Shown piece by piece: positions 7,161 through 14,169 of a stretch of 15,743 nt of DNA. The position numbers and the translations under genes are program-made. The notes beneath the pieces are model-generated. The model saw only the letters and a list, made by a program, of their open reading frames with translations. It was not told the origin of the DNA and made no database searches. Each line of letters starts with the position of its first letter. Positions within the stretch are counted from its first letter, which is position 1. Where the stretch lies: the NCBI GenBank assembly GCA_009774255.1, contig VSNK01000124.1, positions 1 to 15,743 of the forward strand, read 5' to 3'. This DNA is from Faecalicatena sp. GTDB lineage: Bacteria > Bacillota > Clostridia > Lachnospirales > Lachnospiraceae.

Positions 7161-7203
7161 ACGCAAAGAGTCATATGAAAAATGATATGGGAAAGGAAGG
7201 ATC

Positions 7204-7935
7204 ATGATGAAACATATTTTAGAAACAGAGTGTGTAACGAAAGAGTTCCGGGGGCATCCGGCGGTGAACGACGTGTCTCTGCAGGTGCCGGAGTGCTGCG
7301 TATACGGGCTTCTTGGGCCGAATGGGGCGGGAAAGTCTACGATCCTGAAAATGCTGACAGGTATTTTTAGGCCCACCAGCGGGAAGGTGCTTTTTGACGG
7401 GCATTCCTGGAACAGAAAGGATCTGACGGAGATCGGCGCGCTGGTGGAGACACCTCCGGTGTATGAGAATCTGACGGCCTGGGAGAATCTGAAGGTTCGT
7501 GCACTGATCTTAGGGGTATCGGATAAACGGATCCGGGAGGTGCTGGAGTTGGTGGATCTGGCAGATACCGGGAAGAAAAAGGCGGGGGCATTTTCCCTGG
7601 GGATGAAGCAGAGGCTGGGGCTTGGGATCGCGCTGCTTAACCGACCGAGGCTGCTGATCCTGGATGAACCACTGAACGGCCTGGATCCGATTGGGATTCA
7701 GGAGCTGCGGGAGATGATTCGGAGATTTCCGGAGGAAGGGATCACGGTGATCGTGTCCAGCCATATTTTAAGTGAGATCGCCCAGACTGCCGACCATATT
7801 GGAATTATTGCAGACGGGATGCTGGGATATCAGGGAGATATGCCGGAGGAAGGTCACCTGGAGGAACTGTTTATGGAGATTGCGGCAAAACATCGGGCAG
7901 CCCGGAGAACATGGATTGCAGGCGGCGCAGCATAA
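7204..7935 (+). CDS. Lantibiotic-immunity-type ABC transporter, ATP-binding protein
   Basis: This cytoplasmic ATPase should drive the two permeases encoded downstream, expelling a bacitracin- or lantibiotic-like antimicrobial peptide from the membrane (BcrA/SpaF/CprA-like group). The 243-residue protein has Walker A GPNGAGKS (38-45), the ABC signature SLGMKQ (131-136), Walker B LLILDEP (150-156), the D-loop GLDP and the switch His in SSH (185-187). ATG at 7204 is followed at once by ATG at 7207; the AAGGAAGG site at 7193-7200 suits 7207 slightly better, so the start is uncertain by one codon. The permease gene does not follow directly: a 157-nt gap holds a structured repeat. Substrate identity is inference from gene order. 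Confidence 0.9.
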   Translation: MMKHILETECVTKEFRGHPAVNDVSLQVPECCVYGLLGPNGAGKSTILKMLTGIFRPTSGKVLFDGHSWNRKDLTEIGALVETPPVYENLTAWENLKVRALILGVSDKRIREVLELVDLADTGKKKAGAFSLGMKQRLGLGIALLNRPRLLILDEPLNGLDPIGIQELREMIRRFPEEGITVIVSSHILSEIAQTADHIGIIADGMLGYQGDMPEEGHLEELFMEIAAKHRAARRTWIAGGAA

Positions 7936-7946
7936 GAAATCGTATG

Positions 7947-8066
7947 TATACTGCATGCCAGATAAATCTGCTGCCCGGTAATTGCGACACGTACAGTTGA
8001 TGAGGGATTACGCCGCTGTGCGGCTGCAGCCGGCGCGATACTCACAGCAGATTTTATCGGTCGTGA
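7947..8066 (+). repeat. Structured intergenic repeat, copy A, inside the immunity operon
   Basis: This 120-bp segment is clearly related to 12185-12306 along its length. It opens with TATACTGC and GATAAATCTGC, contains a GCCGC-TGT-GCGGC hairpin and ends with CAGCAGATTTTATCGG..CGTGA. The AAATCTGCTG arm is the reverse complement of CAGCAGATTT near the end, so the ends pair to form a closed structure. It lies between the ATPase and permease genes and would be transcribed with them, perhaps affecting their relative expression. Confidence 0.75.
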
Positions 8067-8092
8067 ATTTATTTGGAAGGAGAGGATAGGAA

Positions 8093-8857
8093 ATGAAAGA
8101 ATATTATATTGCAGAAAGCATAAAGAACCGGCATACCTCTGCGGGGAAGCTGATCTGGATTATGCCTTTGATCGTGGTGGCGCTTTCTGCCGGGCTGACC
8201 GGGGACTATTTTACGATTGACTGCTATAACTGGTGGTATATCACGTTATTTCCAGGAATGACGGCGTTCCTGTGCGGGGCGGTGGGAAACCGGGACAAGA
8301 AGCTGGGGAACCGGGCAATCTGGACGCTGCCGGTGAAGCCCGGAACCATATGGGACACAAAGGTGCTGTACGGTATCCGCTGTATGGGAATCGCCTTGCT
8401 GGTGCTGGCAGGTGTGACCCTGGCGGCCAGTACCGGAATGGAGCGGATCCTGCACAGCACATTTCGGATCAGCCTGACACCCGGACAGCAGATTTTTGCA
8501 GTACTGGTATTGTTTACGGTGTCATTGTGGCAGATTCCGTTCTGTCTGTTTCTGCACCAGCTTCTGGGACTCTTTCCCATGGTGCTGCTTCACATCGGCA
8601 GCTGGGGTCTGTGCTCCATCTGGCTGTCATTGAAGCCGTATTTCTGGGTACTTCCGGGAGGAATTGCGGCAAGGCTGATGTGTATCATTCTAAGGATCCT
8701 GCCCAACGGGCTGCCGGCGGAGCCGGGGAGCATGACCTGGTCGCCGGAGCTGGTAGAATGGACGGGGCTGCCTATGGGAATCGCGGCCTCCATCTTCTGG
8801 TTTTTCCTGTTTTGGCATTTGAGCCGGAGGTGGTTTGAGAGGGAGGTGGAGAGATGA
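8093..8857 (+). CDS. Lantibiotic-immunity ABC transporter permease, EpiE/MutE/SpaE type
   Basis: This is an integral membrane permease of 254 residues with about six hydrophobic segments (around residues 20-35, 50-65, 95-115, 135-160, 165-190 and 225-245). It has the N-terminal pattern of this group, a short cytoplasmic lead followed by LIWIMPLIVVALSAGL, and the NWWY aromatic stretch. It should pair with the next gene product and the upstream ATPase to remove peptide antibiotics from the membrane. The start ATG follows GGAGAGG (8079-8085) with 7-nt spacing. It ends in an ATGA overlap with the second permease, so the two are translationally coupled. Exact subfamily is a judgement from order and size. 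Confidence 0.85.
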   Translation: MKEYYIAESIKNRHTSAGKLIWIMPLIVVALSAGLTGDYFTIDCYNWWYITLFPGMTAFLCGAVGNRDKKLGNRAIWTLPVKPGTIWDTKVLYGIRCMGIALLVLAGVTLAASTGMERILHSTFRISLTPGQQIFAVLVLFTVSLWQIPFCLFLHQLLGLFPMVLLHIGSWGLCSIWLSLKPYFWVLPGGIAARLMCIILRILPNGLPAEPGSMTWSPELVEWTGLPMGIAASIFWFFLFWHLSRRWFEREVER

Positions 8858-9681
8858 TGGAAGCTGTAAGAACAGGTGAAAACATGCCGGAGAAATCAAG
8901 AAGTTCTGTAAAGGCAGAGGGAAGGGAGCCAGGGGAGCTGCTGAGGCTTGTAAAAGCGGAAGCCTGGAAAATGCGGCATACCCTTCTGCCCTGGTTCCAT
9001 ATCCTGCTCCCGTTGCTTGGAATCTCGATATTTCTGGCGTATTATCGTGTGTCAATCGTGAACGATGAAGGAAAGGTATTCGGATACATCCAGACGCTGT
9101 CTATTGTGTTTCCGCTGATCATCAGCGTGGTATGCGCACTGGACGTGGAAATGGAGGAGCAGGGGCATTTTCAGACGCTTCTTGGAGCGCCGGTGCGTAA
9201 ATGGAAGCCTCTGCTGGCAAAATGGCTGGTGCTGGCCGGATCAGGGATGGGTTCCATGCTGCTGGCCGTGGGAGGATTTGCCTCAGGCTATGGGATCATG
9301 ACGGGGAGGACGGTATACACACCGGCGCAGTATCTGGGGATAGCGGCGGTGCTGTGGCTGGGAGGGGCGAACCTATATCTGCTCCATCTGTTCCTGAACC
9401 TGGCGTTTTCCAAACAGATTTCCATGTGTGTCGGAACGGCGGAGCTGCTTGTGGCGGCGCTGTTCCTGACCGGGCTGGGGGAAGGGCTGTGGCAGTTTTT
9501 TCCCTGCTCCTGGGGTAGCAGATGGAGCGGATATCTGCTATTATATTGGAAAGGGCAGATCACGGTGTCTGCCGGATTTGTATCCCGCAGCCTGGCGGTC
9601 GGCATGGGTCTGACCGGGGTGCTGTGGGGAATGATTTTCCTGTGGTATCATTATTATGAAGGAAGGCAGTGTCATGATTAA
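8854..9681 (+). CDS. Lantibiotic-immunity ABC transporter permease, MutG/SpaG type
   Basis: This is the second permease of the transporter, 275 residues. A ~30-residue charged lead (RTGENMPEKSRSSVKAEGREPGE) precedes LLRLVKAEAWKMRHTLLPWFHILLP, the typical start of this family, followed by about six membrane segments. The lead is longer than expected, so initiation at a later codon is possible. However, GGGAGG at 8841-8846 lies 7 nt before ATG 8854, and the ATGA overlap with the first permease supports this start. The 3' end overlaps the response regulator gene by 8 nt, making transport and signalling genes one operon. Confidence 0.85.
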   Translation: MMEAVRTGENMPEKSRSSVKAEGREPGELLRLVKAEAWKMRHTLLPWFHILLPLLGISIFLAYYRVSIVNDEGKVFGYIQTLSIVFPLIISVVCALDVEMEEQGHFQTLLGAPVRKWKPLLAKWLVLAGSGMGSMLLAVGGFASGYGIMTGRTVYTPAQYLGIAAVLWLGGANLYLLHLFLNLAFSKQISMCVGTAELLVAALFLTGLGEGLWQFFPCSWGSRWSGYLLLYWKGQITVSAGFVSRSLAVGMGLTGVLWGMIFLWYHYYEGRQCHD

Positions 9682-10333
9682 CATATTGGCGGTGGACGAT
9701 GAGGAGCATATCCTGAGGCTGATCAAAAACGCGCTGGTAAAAGAGGGGTATCGTGTGACGGCGGTGTCGGATCCGCTGGAGCTTGGAAAGCTGAAGCTTT
9801 CGGAGTATCATCTGATCCTTCTGGATGTCATGATGCCGGGGAAGGACGGGTTTGCGCTCTGCGAGGAAATCCGGGATGTGGTGGACTGTCCCATTTTATT
9901 TTTGACGGCAAAGACAAAAGAGGCGGATCTCATGAAGGGGCTTGGAATCGGAGGGGATGACTATATTGCCAAACCCTTCGGTATCGGAGAGCTTCGGGCG
10001 CGGGTGGCGGCTCATCTGCGGCGGGAGACGAGGGAGAAGAAACAGGCGGTATCCGTGGGCGGCGTGCAGTTTCTGCTCAAGGCGAAAAAGGTGAAGTACA
10101 TGGAAAAGGAAATCGATTTTACAAAGAGTGAGTATGCCATCTGCGAGTACCTTGCCATGAACCATGGGCAGGTATTTTCAAAGGACAGGATTTACGAGCA
10201 TGTGTTTGGCTATGATAAGGAGAGTGATAATTCCGTGATCACCGAGCATATCAAAAATATCCGCGCAAAATGCCAGAGAGCCGGTCTGGAGCCGATTGAG
10301 ACAGTGTGGGGGATTGGATACCGATGGAAATAA
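9674..10333 (+). CDS. OmpR/PhoB-family response regulator (SpaR/NisR/CprR-like)
   Basis: This is the DNA-binding regulator of the immunity module. Residues 1-110 form a receiver domain with acidic pocket D8-D9, phospho-acceptor D51 (LILLDVMMPGKDG), T78 and K100 (IAKPF). Residues ~128-219 form a winged helix ending in the usual VWGIGYRWK. The start at 9674 is preferred because GGAAGG (9661-9666) lies 7 nt upstream; an ATG at 9656 would add six residues but has no such site. It overlaps the permease by 8 nt, and the kinase ATG lies inside its end. It probably activates the promoter upstream of the ATPase gene in response to peptide stress. Confidence 0.93.
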   Translation: MINILAVDDEEHILRLIKNALVKEGYRVTAVSDPLELGKLKLSEYHLILLDVMMPGKDGFALCEEIRDVVDCPILFLTAKTKEADLMKGLGIGGDDYIAKPFGIGELRARVAAHLRRETREKKQAVSVGGVQFLLKAKKVKYMEKEIDFTKSEYAICEYLAMNHGQVFSKDRIYEHVFGYDKESDNSVITEHIKNIRAKCQRAGLEPIETVWGIGYRWK

Positions 10334-12006
10334 AGAGAAAAAAGCAAAAGACGATTTCAAACGTATTTTTGAAATATATCTGTGTACTCGCAGGAGGGGC
10401 CTTGTTCTGGCTGCTCCTGTTGGTGCTCCTGGTGATCCTGCTTGGTTCATCGGGGGTCATTTATCCGGCAAATTACGCAGAAATTCAGCTTAGTGAAGCA
10501 ACGGAGAAATTCCGGAGCGCTTTGGAGATCACGGAGGATATGATACCGCCAGGATGTACATACGGGGTGTATCGGGCAGACGGGAGCTGGCTGTATGGAA
10601 CATTTCCTGAGGAAGAGAGGGAGTCGGCATGGAGACATTACCAGGAGGCACATATCTATGCTCATGGGAACCGGGTATACCGCTTTTTTTATCGGGATAC
10701 GGGGGAAGTATGTATCGTCAACTATGAGCTTACGGTGCAGTACCGCAATGCATTTTTGAGAAAATATTTCCCCGGCATCGAGGGGGCTCTGATTTTATTG
10801 TATGTGTTTTTATTTCTGGCGCATACGGTGATGGTGTCACGGAGCTTTGGAAAATATATGAAGAAAAGGCTTTCCATATTGAATGAAGCCACGGAAAAAA
10901 TCAGGAGCCGGAACCTGGAATTTGAACCACAGCATTCGGAGATCAGGGAGGTAGAGGAACTATTGGATTCCCTGTACCAGATGAAAGAATCATTGCGGGA
11001 ATCCCTTTACCGGCAGTGGGATCTGGAAAAGAACAGGGAAGAGCAGATCGCGGCGCTGGCCCATGACATCCGGACTCCGCTGACGGTCATCCGGGGGAAC
11101 GCGGAGCTGCTGGCGGAAGGGGAGCTTGCGGAGGAGGAAAAGGAGTATAACCGGGATATCCTGCAGAGTGTGGCGATCATGGAGGAATATCTGAGGATGC
11201 TCCATGAGATTTTGCAGGAGGACCGCGTGGGAGTAGAAAATGTGGGAGAGCAGGAGGGAGCGGGAGAACGGAAGAACCTTTGTGAAGAGTCGGCCTGGAT
11301 GGAACGGGGTGCAGGCGAAATACGGGAAGAAGAACGGAATAACCTTTGTGAAGAGCCGGCCGGGGAAGCGGAGGATTGGAAGAACGGCTGTGGAGAGCCG
11401 GCTGTGGAAGCGGGGAATCGGAAGAGCCGCTGCGAAGAGCCTGCCGGGGAAGCGGGGAATCGGCAGATTTCCTGTGAGGAGCTGGCCGGGAAAATGGAGG
11501 AGCAGGCCAGACTTCTGGCATCTGCGCGTCAGTGTGCGGTTGTTTTCAGAAGGGATGAGTTGGATGGTTTGGTCAGGGGAAATGAAATCCGGATGATCAG
11601 GGCATTTCAGAATATTGTCAGCAATGCGCTGGATTATAGTCCGGCGGGGAAAGGGATCCGGATTGATTTTTCCAGCCGGGGGGAAGAGGGGGAAGCGTAT
11701 CTGTCGGCGAAGGTTATGGATGAAGGACCCGGATTTTCCGCGGAGGATCTGAAATATGCCGCCGAGCGGTTTTACCGGGGGGATAAGAGCAGGAGCAGTC
11801 AGGAGCATTATGGAATCGGGCTGCATACGGCCCGGCGGTTTGCGGAGAACCAGGGGGGATATCTGGTGATTGCGAATGGAGAGGAAGGTGGTGCTGAGGT
11901 AACGCTTTATATCAGAAAGCTGGAAAAACGGACAAAAACAGATGGGATTTTGATAGAAAAACGGACAAAAACAGATGAAATATTGAAAGAAAAACGGACA
12001 GAATAG
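10324..12006 (+). CDS. Sensor histidine kinase of the immunity module with repeat insertion and repeat-derived C-terminus
   Basis: This membrane kinase should sense the peptide and phosphorylate the adjacent regulator. TM1 is at about residues 16-44, a ~105-residue external domain follows, and TM2 is at about 152-170. A HAMP-like linker leads to the H-box AALAHDIRTPLT with phospho-acceptor His247. The ATPase domain has the N-box NIVSNALD (430-437), DEGPGFS (466-472) and GIGLHTA (497-503), so it looks catalytically complete. Between the dimerisation helices and the ATPase domain lies an acidic insertion (~320-390) of 14-residue units with one Cys each. The last ~25 residues (KRTKTDGILIE units) are encoded by a 33-bp tandem repeat. 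ATG 10324 is preferred; GTG 10306 is an alternative. It overlaps the regulator gene by 10 nt. Confidence 0.92.
   Translation: MEIKRKKQKTISNVFLKYICVLAGGALFWLLLLVLLVILLGSSGVIYPANYAEIQLSEATEKFRSALEITEDMIPPGCTYGVYRADGSWLYGTFPEEERESAWRHYQEAHIYAHGNRVYRFFYRDTGEVCIVNYELTVQYRNAFLRKYFPGIEGALILLYVFLFLAHTVMVSRSFGKYMKKRLSILNEATEKIRSRNLEFEPQHSEIREVEELLDSLYQMKESLRESLYRQWDLEKNREEQIAALAHDIRTPLTVIRGNAELLAEGELAEEEKEYNRDILQSVAIMEEYLRMLHEILQEDRVGVENVGEQEGAGERKNLCEESAWMERGAGEIREEERNNLCEEPAGEAEDWKNGCGEPAVEAGNRKSRCEEPAGEAGNRQISCEELAGKMEEQARLLASARQCAVVFRRDELDGLVRGNEIRMIRAFQNIVSNALDYSPAGKGIRIDFSSRGEEGEAYLSAKVMDEGPGFSAEDLKYAAERFYRGDKSRSSQEHYGIGLHTARRFAENQGGYLVIANGEEGGAEVTLYIRKLEKRTKTDGILIEKRTKTDEILKEKRTE
11269..11502 (+). 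repeat. 42-bp in-frame coding repeat array inside the kinase gene
   Basis: Cys codons recur at 11281, 11347, 11389, 11431 and 11473, so the spacing is 66, 42, 42 and 42 nt. Each is followed by EEP/EES-A-type residues; the consensus is roughly R-K-x-x-C-E-E-P-A-G-E-A-G-N, encoded by closely similar DNA such as GAAGAGCC and GGGGAAGCGGGGAATCGG. The unit is a whole number of codons, so gain or loss of copies keeps the kinase in frame. Confidence 0.8.
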
Positions 12007-12180
12007 ATTGAATTAAGATGGAAAAACGGTGAAAATAGATTGGATTACAATGGAAAAGCGGACAAAAATGAATAAATACTGGTGGAAAAACAGACGAAAC
12101 AGATAAAAATACTTTGGAAAAACGGACAAAAACGGAATAAAAGCATTGGAAAAAGGGAATGGATATGATATGATAGAAAA
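11919..12180 (+). repeat. 32/33-bp tandem repeat running from the kinase 3' end through its stop codon
   Basis: The core GAAAAACGG (with small variants) recurs at 11923, 11956, 11989, 12021, 12053, 12085, 12117 and 12149. The period is 33 bp between the coding copies and 32 bp in every step after the stop codon at 12004-12006. The consensus is about TGGAAAAACGGACAAAAACA plus a ~12-bp AT-rich remainder. It fills most of the gap after the kinase, and no gene is seen in 12007-12341. Confidence 0.85.
12147..12174 (+). promoter_or_regulatory. Candidate promoter for the AAA_14/DUF4143 gene
   Basis: TTGGAA (12147-12152) and TATGAT (12169-12174) are 16 bp apart. The -35 is formed by the last unit of the 32-bp repeat. 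Transcription would start near 12181, so the leader would contain the structured repeat copy B. Only moderately convincing. Confidence 0.35.
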
Positions 12181-12183
12181 GAG

Positions 12184-12312
12184 TTATACTGCGCGTCAGA
12201 TAAATCTGCCGTGCAGTATAACATGATGTGCACAGCCGCATGAGGAATTATGCCGCTTTGCGGCTGCGGCTGGCGCAATACTCACGGCAGATTTCATCGG
12301 CCGTGAGTATAA
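12184..12312 (+). repeat. Structured intergenic repeat, copy B, upstream of the DUF4143 gene
   Basis: This is the second copy of the 7947-8066 repeat. The ends TTATACT (12184-12190) and AGTATAA (12306-12312) are inverted repeats. AAATCTGCCGTG (12202-12213) pairs perfectly with CACGGCAGATTT (12283-12294). A GCCGC-TTT-GCGGC hairpin lies between, and GTTATACTGC (12183-12192) can alternatively pair with GCAGTATAAC (12213-12222). It lies 38 nt before the start codon of the next gene, so it probably belongs to its leader or was inserted there. Confidence 0.75.
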
Positions 12313-12350
12313 ATAGTCAGAACATCTGTTGTTGAAAGGCGGTGCCAGTG

Positions 12351-13709
12351 ATGTTAAAAAGAAGGATAGAAAAAAGAATCGAGGAATTTTTCCGGAAAAA
12401 CGAAAAATCCGCACTTTTGATCACCGGAGCCAGACAGGTTGGAAAGACATATACGATCAGAGAATTTGCAAAAAAGAATTTTGACTATTTTATTGAGATC
12501 AACTTTATTGAAATGCCACAGGCGATTCGTCTGTTCGAACAGGCAGTGAACAGCGAGGATCTGCTGCTGCGTATCTCTGCATTGACAGATGTACCCATGG
12601 TGAAGGGAAAGACAATCATATTTTTTGACGAGGTACAGGAATGTAAGGAGATTGTCACAGCAATCAAATTTCTTGTGGAGGAAGGGAGCTATCGGTATAT
12701 ACTGAGCGGTTCCCTGCTGGGGGTGGAATTGAAGGATATTCGTTCGGTTCCGGTCGGTTCGATGGAGATTTATGAAATGTTTCCTCTGGATTTTTTTGAG
12801 TTCTGCGGCGCGAATCGGATATCTGAGACGATCATGGAAAGCCTGGAGACCTGCTTTGAACAGCAGACTCCGGTCGATCCCTTTATCCATGACAGGCTGT
12901 TGGATCTGTTTCATCTGTATCTGATCGTAGGAGGCATGCCAGCGGCAGCAGAGACGTATCTGAAAACGAACAATCTGAAGGAGGTTCTTCGGATTCAGAC
13001 GGCGATCGTAAGACTGTATAAAAAGGACATTTCAAAATACGATCCGGATGAAAAGCTGTACCTGGAGGATATATTTAATCTGATCCCCAGCGAACTGAAC
13101 AGCAAAAATAAACGGTTTATCCTGAAGAACCTGAATGAAAATTTCAAATTTTCAAGATATGAGCACAGCTTCATCTGGCTGAAGGAGGCCGGAGCGGCAT
13201 TGCCAGTTTTTTGTGTCCAGGAGCCACAGGTTCCGTTGCCATTATCCAAAGCTACAAACCTGTTCAAACTGTTTCTGTCCGATATCGGCCTGCTGGCTTC
13301 CATGTATGCGGACGGCCTGCAGCTTAAGATATTGAGCAAAGAAAAGGATATTAATTTTGGTTCGATTTATGAAAATGCCGTTGCGCAGGAGCTTCGGGCA
13401 CATGGATTTGATCTGTACTATTTTAACAGTAAGAAGCAGGGAGAATTAGATTTTGTGATCGAATATCAGGGCAATGTTCTTCCCATTGAGGTGAAATCAG
13501 GGAAAGACTATACCCGGCACCGCGCTCTGGACAATGTATTGAAGCAGGAGCAGTATGGTATAAAACAGGCAATTGTATTTGGAAATGAAAATATCAAAAA
13601 AGAAGGAAAAATACTGTATTGCCCGGTCTATCTGGCGGGGATGCTGCATCAGCAGGTCATGGAGGAGGATTTTATATATTCACTGGATCTTAAGGGGCTG
13701 CAGGAATAA
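12351..13709 (+). CDS. ATP-binding protein, AAA_14 + DUF4143 (PD-(D/E)XK-like) family
   Basis: This is a cytoplasmic protein of a large prokaryotic family of unknown biological role. The N-terminal AAA_14 ATPase has Walker A GARQVGKT (26-33), Walker B TIIFFDEVQE (87-96) and the RYILSGS sensor segment (114-120). The C-terminal DUF4143 domain has a nuclease-fold signature: E341 (YENAVAQEL), D367 in GELDFVI and E380-V-K382 in PIEVKSG, the layout of PD-(D/E)XK enzymes. At 452 residues it is full length. The start is taken as ATG 12351, with GGCGG 8 nt upstream; GTG 12342 would sit almost on the ribosome site. It stands alone between repeat-rich gaps, as expected of accessory genes. Any nuclease activity is inference. 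Confidence 0.88.
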   Translation: MLKRRIEKRIEEFFRKNEKSALLITGARQVGKTYTIREFAKKNFDYFIEINFIEMPQAIRLFEQAVNSEDLLLRISALTDVPMVKGKTIIFFDEVQECKEIVTAIKFLVEEGSYRYILSGSLLGVELKDIRSVPVGSMEIYEMFPLDFFEFCGANRISETIMESLETCFEQQTPVDPFIHDRLLDLFHLYLIVGGMPAAAETYLKTNNLKEVLRIQTAIVRLYKKDISKYDPDEKLYLEDIFNLIPSELNSKNKRFILKNLNENFKFSRYEHSFIWLKEAGAALPVFCVQEPQVPLPLSKATNLFKLFLSDIGLLASMYADGLQLKILSKEKDINFGSIYENAVAQELRAHGFDLYYFNSKKQGELDFVIEYQGNVLPIEVKSGKDYTRHRALDNVLKQEQYGIKQAIVFGNENIKKEGKILYCPVYLAGMLHQQVMEEDFIYSLDLKGLQE

Positions 13710-13844
13710 AAAATTTCCAACCTACTCCTCCAAAATATCAGTTGGCAAAATTTTGGTTCCGGCTTGTCCGGGTTAGGAATGAGTTTACGATTTTACTTTA
13801 TCATAGAGAAAAAAGGGTATCAACCTTTTTAAGCCGGAAATAAC
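13710..13844. other. Gap after the DUF4143 gene, no gene seen
   Basis: There is no coding sequence or convincing terminator here. CCAAAAT (13730-13736) and ATTTTGG (13750-13756) could form a 7-bp hairpin, but no T tract follows. The stretch ends at the -35 of the next promoter. Confidence 0.5.
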
Positions 13845-13873
13845 AGGACAGATATCAAAGAGTGTGTTATAAT
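13845..13873 (+). promoter_or_regulatory. Strong candidate promoter (extended -10) upstream of the hairpin array
   Basis: AGGACA (13845-13850, 4/6 to TTGACA) and a perfect TATAAT (13868-13873) are 17 bp apart, and TGT directly before the -10 makes an extended TGn element. Transcription should start near 13880, within the first repeat unit, giving a ~290-nt leader for the gene starting at 14170. Confidence 0.7.
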
Positions 13874-14131
13874 AGGAATTGCGCCAGAGCGCCACGCAGG
13901 TCATCAATTTCCTGACGGAAATTGGTGACAAATTAAAATAGGAATTGCGCTGAAGCGCAAGTAGGTCATCAATTTCCTGGCGGAAATTGGTGACAAATTA
14001 GAATAGGAATTGCGCTGAAGCGCAAGCAGGTCATCAATTTCCTGGCGGAAATTGGTGACAAATTAGAATAAGGAATTGCGCTGAAGCGCAAGTAGGTCAT
14101 CAATTTCCTGGCGGAAATTGGTGACAAATTA
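13874..14131 (+). repeat. Four tandem 65-66-bp units, each with two hairpins, forming the leader of the last gene
   Basis: Units start at 13874, 13940, 14005 and 14071 with AGGAATTGCGC. Each has a first hairpin TTGCGC-TGAA-GCGCAA (units 2-4; weaker in unit 1). Each also has a second hairpin in which GTCATCAATTTCC pairs with GGAAATTGGTGAC over 13 positions including one G-U, capped by TGAC in unit 1 or TGGC in units 2-4. Units 2-4 are nearly identical and unit 1 has diverged most. The array begins immediately after the TATAAT box and ends 38 nt before the start codon. Confidence 0.9.
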
Positions 14132-14169
14132 TAAAAAGATAAGGATGGAATCAAGGAGGGCGGAGGACT

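Noticed and set aside
10306..10323. GTG at 10306 as kinase start
   Set aside because: ATG 10324 has a G-rich site about 10 nt upstream and gives a usual short basic N-terminus; the GTG would need a site further inside the regulator gene that is not seen.
10990..11826. Long antisense open frame opposite the kinase gene
   Set aside because: It is a by-product of the GC-rich coding bias and repeats of the kinase; it has no ribosome site and a Pro/Arg/Leu-rich translation without motifs, and the + strand shows clear kinase motifs.
11912..12241. Antisense Ser/Phe/Leu-rich open frame over the 32-bp repeat
   Set aside because: Its periodic translation simply reflects the tandem repeat; there is no ribosome site or independent coding evidence.
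13730..13756. Intrinsic terminator after the DUF4143 gene
   Set aside because: The 7-bp AT-rich stem has a 13-nt loop and no following T tract, so it is not a convincing terminator.
13874..14131. CRISPR array
   Set aside because: The whole 65-66-bp unit repeats with almost no variable spacer, copies number only four, and there are no cas genes; it is a plain tandem repeat of hairpins.
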